NCBI RefSeq assembly: GCF_001262015.1
Contig: NZ_CP012074.1
Coordinates: 1,074,501-1,138,500 of the forward strand
Direction of reading: 5' to 3'
Length of the DNA stretch: 64,000 bases
DNA from: Prevotella fusca JCM 17724
Lineage (GTDB): Bacteria > Bacteroidota > Bacteroidia > Bacteroidales > Bacteroidaceae
Both the position numbers and the translations under genes were made by a program. The notes below the pieces were generated by a model, which saw nothing but the letters and a program-made list of their open reading frames with translations, had not been told where the DNA came from and did no database searches. Positions 61,410 through 64,000 of the stretch are shown one piece after another. The first letter of the stretch is position 1; each line of letters starts with the position of its first letter.

Positions 61410-63054
61410 AGATTTTGAAGTACTTAAATCCCTGCTCTTAGAAGGGGCTAATTACGACCTTGACTTATCCGAGCTTTCCCAAAAACTTGAAGAGTATACA
61501 GCTTCATCATCTGAGGGATTGATAAAAGTCGTACTTTTAGGTTCCTTTTCCGATGGAAAGACTACTGCTATTGCTGGCTTACTGAACCAATTAGAAGATA
61601 ATATGAAAATTGACGAGGATGAGTCTACTGACGACCTTGTTGTATATTATATGGATGGATTAGGTCACCAGTATCAAATTATAGACACTCCTGGACTATT
61701 TGGTACAGAAGAGAAGAATATCAACGGCAAAACTATTAGGATTTCTGACATTACAGAAAAATACATATCCGAAGCTCATATTGTAATCTACGTTTGCAAT
61801 TCTGTTAATACATTGAAAGATAGTCACAAAGAAGTTCTTCAAAAAGTTCTTAGAGAGTATGGAAAACTACGGTCTGCTATCTTTGTTATTAATAAGATGG
61901 ACGATGTTGCTGATACAAACGATGAAGAAGAATATATGGAAGTTTCTGCTATCAAAATGAAAACATTCACTGATAGACTAAAACAAGTTATTGGATTAAC
62001 ACCAGATGAGGAAAAGCAATTAAAGATAGCATGTGTTTCTGCAAATCCTAAAGGGAAAGGTCTGCACGAATGGTTTACAAAAAAGGAAGAATACGATAGA
62101 AGATCCCATTTACAACAATTAAAAGAGTATGTATCAAGCACCATAAAAGAATCTGATATAAAGATTTTATCAACACAAGTAGATGAAGCTGTTATTAAAG
62201 ACATTGGGTTTGAATTGAAACTTTCTCTTACAGAAAAAATTGCTCAACTAGACGAAACGGTAAGCAAAATAAAGGATTCCTTAGATCAGATGGAGTCAAA
62301 CTTAGCTATCTTGAAGAGTGATATTATTCAAAATAAAGGTATAATGCGTAATGGCATAGAACAGTTACAAAAATATTATAATCATGAGTTAAATAATGTC
62401 GGAAACCTTACGGCAATGGGAACTTTAGTTGAGGATGAATTTGGAATAAAGAATGATAAGATTGATTTTAATATTCTTGAAAGAAAGGTAAATCAGATTC
62501 TCGAAGAATGTTGCGAATCCAACAATTCTAAAATAAAGGCGAACGAAACCACATTTAAACAACAGTTTGAAACTCAAAACGAGATTCTCAATAAAGTACT
62601 AAAGGGTGGATTACAAGGAATGCATAAAGTAACTAGAAAAAACGTTTTACAAGCTAGAGATTTACTCTTCAAGGGGTATAAATTCAAACCTTGGGGAGCT
62701 ACTAAGGTTGCAAAAAATATTAGAACGGCTGCAGCTGTTATAGGAGTTTTACTAGATGGCTGGGCTCTTTATAAAAAAAACAAAAATAACAAGAAACTTA
62801 ATGAAATTATAAAAAATATCAAGGAGATTCTCAGGTGCTATTTTTCTGAAATTTTTAATATGTTTAAGGAAAATGATACTTACTTTAAAAATTTTGCTCC
62901 TTCTTATGTGGAACTTTCAAAAACTGTAACAGACAGGAAAGATGAATTACATGTCCTTGAAGTCAATATTTTATCTTTGAAGAAATATAAGGAAAAAATT
63001 CAACGATGGTTTGGCGAGGATATAGAGGATGCTGTTTTTGAAGAAATCAATTAA
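61396..63054 (+). CDS. Dynamin-like large GTPase, second of pair (Eleos-like)
   Basis: 552 residues. G1 GSFSDGKTT (49-57), G3 DTPGLFG (97-103) and an intact G4 NKMD (166-169). A helical middle domain of about 250-440 follows, with a hydrophobic stretch AAAVIGVLLDGWALY (445-459) flanked by basic residues, and a helical, mostly charged C-terminus. The G1 with Phe-Ser and Thr replacing the second Ser is like LeoA-type GTPases. The 14-bp overlap with the previous gene implies coupled translation. Both are probably membrane-acting partners. Assignment to Eleos is inferred from domain pairing and size. Confidence 0.8.
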   Translation: MEKYKDFEVLKSLLLEGANYDLDLSELSQKLEEYTASSSEGLIKVVLLGSFSDGKTTAIAGLLNQLEDNMKIDEDESTDDLVVYYMDGLGHQYQIIDTPGLFGTEEKNINGKTIRISDITEKYISEAHIVIYVCNSVNTLKDSHKEVLQKVLREYGKLRSAIFVINKMDDVADTNDEEEYMEVSAIKMKTFTDRLKQVIGLTPDEEKQLKIACVSANPKGKGLHEWFTKKEEYDRRSHLQQLKEYVSSTIKESDIKILSTQVDEAVIKDIGFELKLSLTEKIAQLDETVSKIKDSLDQMESNLAILKSDIIQNKGIMRNGIEQLQKYYNHELNNVGNLTAMGTLVEDEFGIKNDKIDFNILERKVNQILEECCESNNSKIKANETTFKQQFETQNEILNKVLKGGLQGMHKVTRKNVLQARDLLFKGYKFKPWGATKVAKNIRTAAAVIGVLLDGWALYKKNKNNKKLNEIIKNIKEILRCYFSEIFNMFKENDTYFKNFAPSYVELSKTVTDRKDELHVLEVNILSLKKYKEKIQRWFGEDIEDAVFEEIN

Positions 63055-63220
63055 ACACTAGCTAAGTTTAACGGACAAATTTATTTTTCATTAATTTTCA
63101 GGGTGTATGGAGGGTTTCCAACACCCTAAGTGTTTGACAATAAGTTCTAGCATTTTAAAAAGAGGAGCAAAATCTGATTTGTAGGACACCAGCATATCAT
63201 TTTTTTATTACTTTGTACCC

Positions 63221-63481
63221 ATGCACGCAAATGTAAAATTATTAGCTCTGTTAGGTAATCAACCCATCAACGCTGCTACTATCCGTAACATCACGTATAC
63301 ACTCATACGCGAAGAATTAGCACGTTTATACGGAACATCTGTACAAGAAGCTGCAGACATCATAGGAAACCAACTTGACTGCGCTCCACACGAGGACATC
63401 TCTGGCTATATCTTCATGGTACCCAACTGGGCGCATAAATGGTTTCGGCACAAGGGCTATGTATCAAAAATGCTAAAGTAG
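63221..63481 (+). CDS. Small hypothetical protein
   Basis: 86 residues, no signal peptide. The sequence (NAATIRNITYTLIREELARLYGTSVQEAADIIGNQLDCAPHEDISGYIFMV and a basic end) is well composed, mostly helical, with no known family. A near -7 box TACTTTG (one base short of consensus) ends 5 bp before the ATG, so the mRNA may be leaderless. It converges on rplQ through a shared hairpin. Confidence 0.6.
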   Translation: MHANVKLLALLGNQPINAATIRNITYTLIREELARLYGTSVQEAADIIGNQLDCAPHEDISGYIFMVPNWAHKWFRHKGYVSKMLK

Positions 63482-63501
63482 AAAGCCTAATCTACAACAA
63501 A

Positions 63502-63534
63502 AAAACTCCCGATACATTAAGTACCGGGAGTTTT
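63502..63534. terminator. Bidirectional terminator between hypothetical and rplQ
   Basis: AAAACTCCCGATAC (63502-63515) pairs with GTACCGGGAGTTTT (63521-63534), one mismatch. A/T runs on both sides serve both strands. Confidence 0.8.
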
Positions 63535-63561
63535 CTATTATAGAAATAAATTCTATTCGGA

Positions 63562-64000
63562 TTATTCAGCCTTTGCCTCTTCAGCAACGTTCTCAACAGC
63601 CTTTGCAGGAACATCAGCCTTCTTTGTAGAACGACGGCTACGACGAGTCTTCTTAGCATCAGCCTTTGGAGACTTAGCCATATTCTCATTGTAGTCAACC
63701 AACTCGATGAATGCTATCTGAGCAGCGTCACCCTGACGAGTACCGAGCTTGATAACACGTGTATAACCGCCTGGACGATCAGCTACCTTTACAGAAATCT
63801 CCTTGAAGAGCTCAGTGACAGCCTCCTTGTTCTGAAGATAACGGAAAACAACACGACGTGAGTTGGTTGTATCGTTCTTAGAACGTGTAATCAGCGGCTC
63901 TACATACTTCTTAAGAGCCTTTGCCTTAGCGAGAGTCGTAGTGATTCTTTTGTGCTGAATCAGAGCAACTGCCAAGTTTGAAAGCAATGCAGCGCGATGG
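63562..64000 (-). CDS. rplQ: 50S ribosomal protein L17, 5' end outside window
   Basis: The minus-strand frame is open to the window edge (reading [19 protein letters not shown]), so the first dozen or so residues lie beyond base 64000. L17 features are [43 protein letters not shown] and [17 protein letters not shown] with FIELVDYN. The chain has a long basic and Ala-rich extension ([29 protein letters not shown]) common in Bacteroidales. It is normally the last gene of the alpha operon. Confidence 0.96.
   Translation of the reverse strand, partial: HRAALLSNLAVALIQHKRITTTLAKAKALKKYVEPLITRSKNDTTNSRRVVFRYLQNKEAVTELFKEISVKVADRPGGYTRVIKLGTRQGDAAQIAFIELVDYNENMAKSPKADAKKTRRSRRSTKKADVPAKAVENVAEEAKAE

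Noticed and set aside
1..64000. tRNA, rRNA, tmRNA, SRP RNA or known riboswitches
   Set aside because: No tRNA-like cloverleaf, rRNA or other standard RNA gene was recognised by eye. An Infernal or tRNAscan-SE run would settle this.

Overview
The window reads as chromosome from a member of the Bacteroidales, most likely an oral-type Prevotella. Evidence: nearly every intergenic space carries a Bacteroidota sigma-ABfr -7 box (TAnnTTTG) and almost no Shine-Dalgarno sequences; there is the 3' end of a probable PorT gene (type IX secretion), several secreted proteins with T9SS-like C-terminal tails, a HmuY/TonB haem-uptake operon, Omp28-type lipoproteins, and a class II FBA / NADP-GDH housekeeping set.

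Layout. 0-3.4 kb: porT 3' end, a small secreted protein, a split 5'-nucleotidase (catalytic domain and C-terminal domain in two genes), rplS. 3.5-7.5 kb: class A acid phosphatase, a GRP-type sugar permease, ribokinase and a divergent LacI regulator, a probable ribose unit. 7.8-17.6 kb: small hypotheticals, ridA, a short AICAR transformylase, a lipoprotein, obg-pgeF, hpt-adk and the NAD(P)HX repair gene nnr. 17.7-18.7 kb: a nonsense-interrupted zinc-metallopeptidase gene followed closely by a lipoprotein. 19-24 kb: fba, aquaporin, HAD phosphatase, a membrane-anchored MutS-like ATPase. 24-29 kb: a five-gene envelope operon with three thioredoxin-like proteins (TlpA, two Omp28-like), a DUF6029-like protein and a T9SS cargo. 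30-35 kb: a HmuY/TonB-receptor operon. 35.7-43 kb: the DUF58-MoxR-DUF4350-DUF4129-membrane-SpoIIM cluster with a divergent RDD gene. 43.6-46 kb: an SDR and acyl-CoA-ligase-like pair. 46.8-52.3 kb: rlpA, gdhA and a large receiver-PPDK protein. 53.5-56 kb: a glycine-zipper lipoprotein and an orphan protein. 56.5-63.5 kb: an AT-rich accessory island with two paralogous zinc-ribbon proteins, a small membrane protein, an IS1380-family insertion with a 5-bp target duplication, and two overlapping large dynamin-like GTPase genes that resemble the Eleos (LeoA/LeoBC) anti-phage system. The window ends in rplQ.

Two dispersed intergenic repeat families stand out. One is about 92 bp and made of TTTTCATGAAAA palindromes (four copies). 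The other is about 145 bp and built on CTTAATTGAAG/CTTCAATTAAG words (four copies, two orientations). The most interesting candidate system is the dynamin-like pair with its small upstream genes and a possible structured leader RNA that the IS now separates from it.
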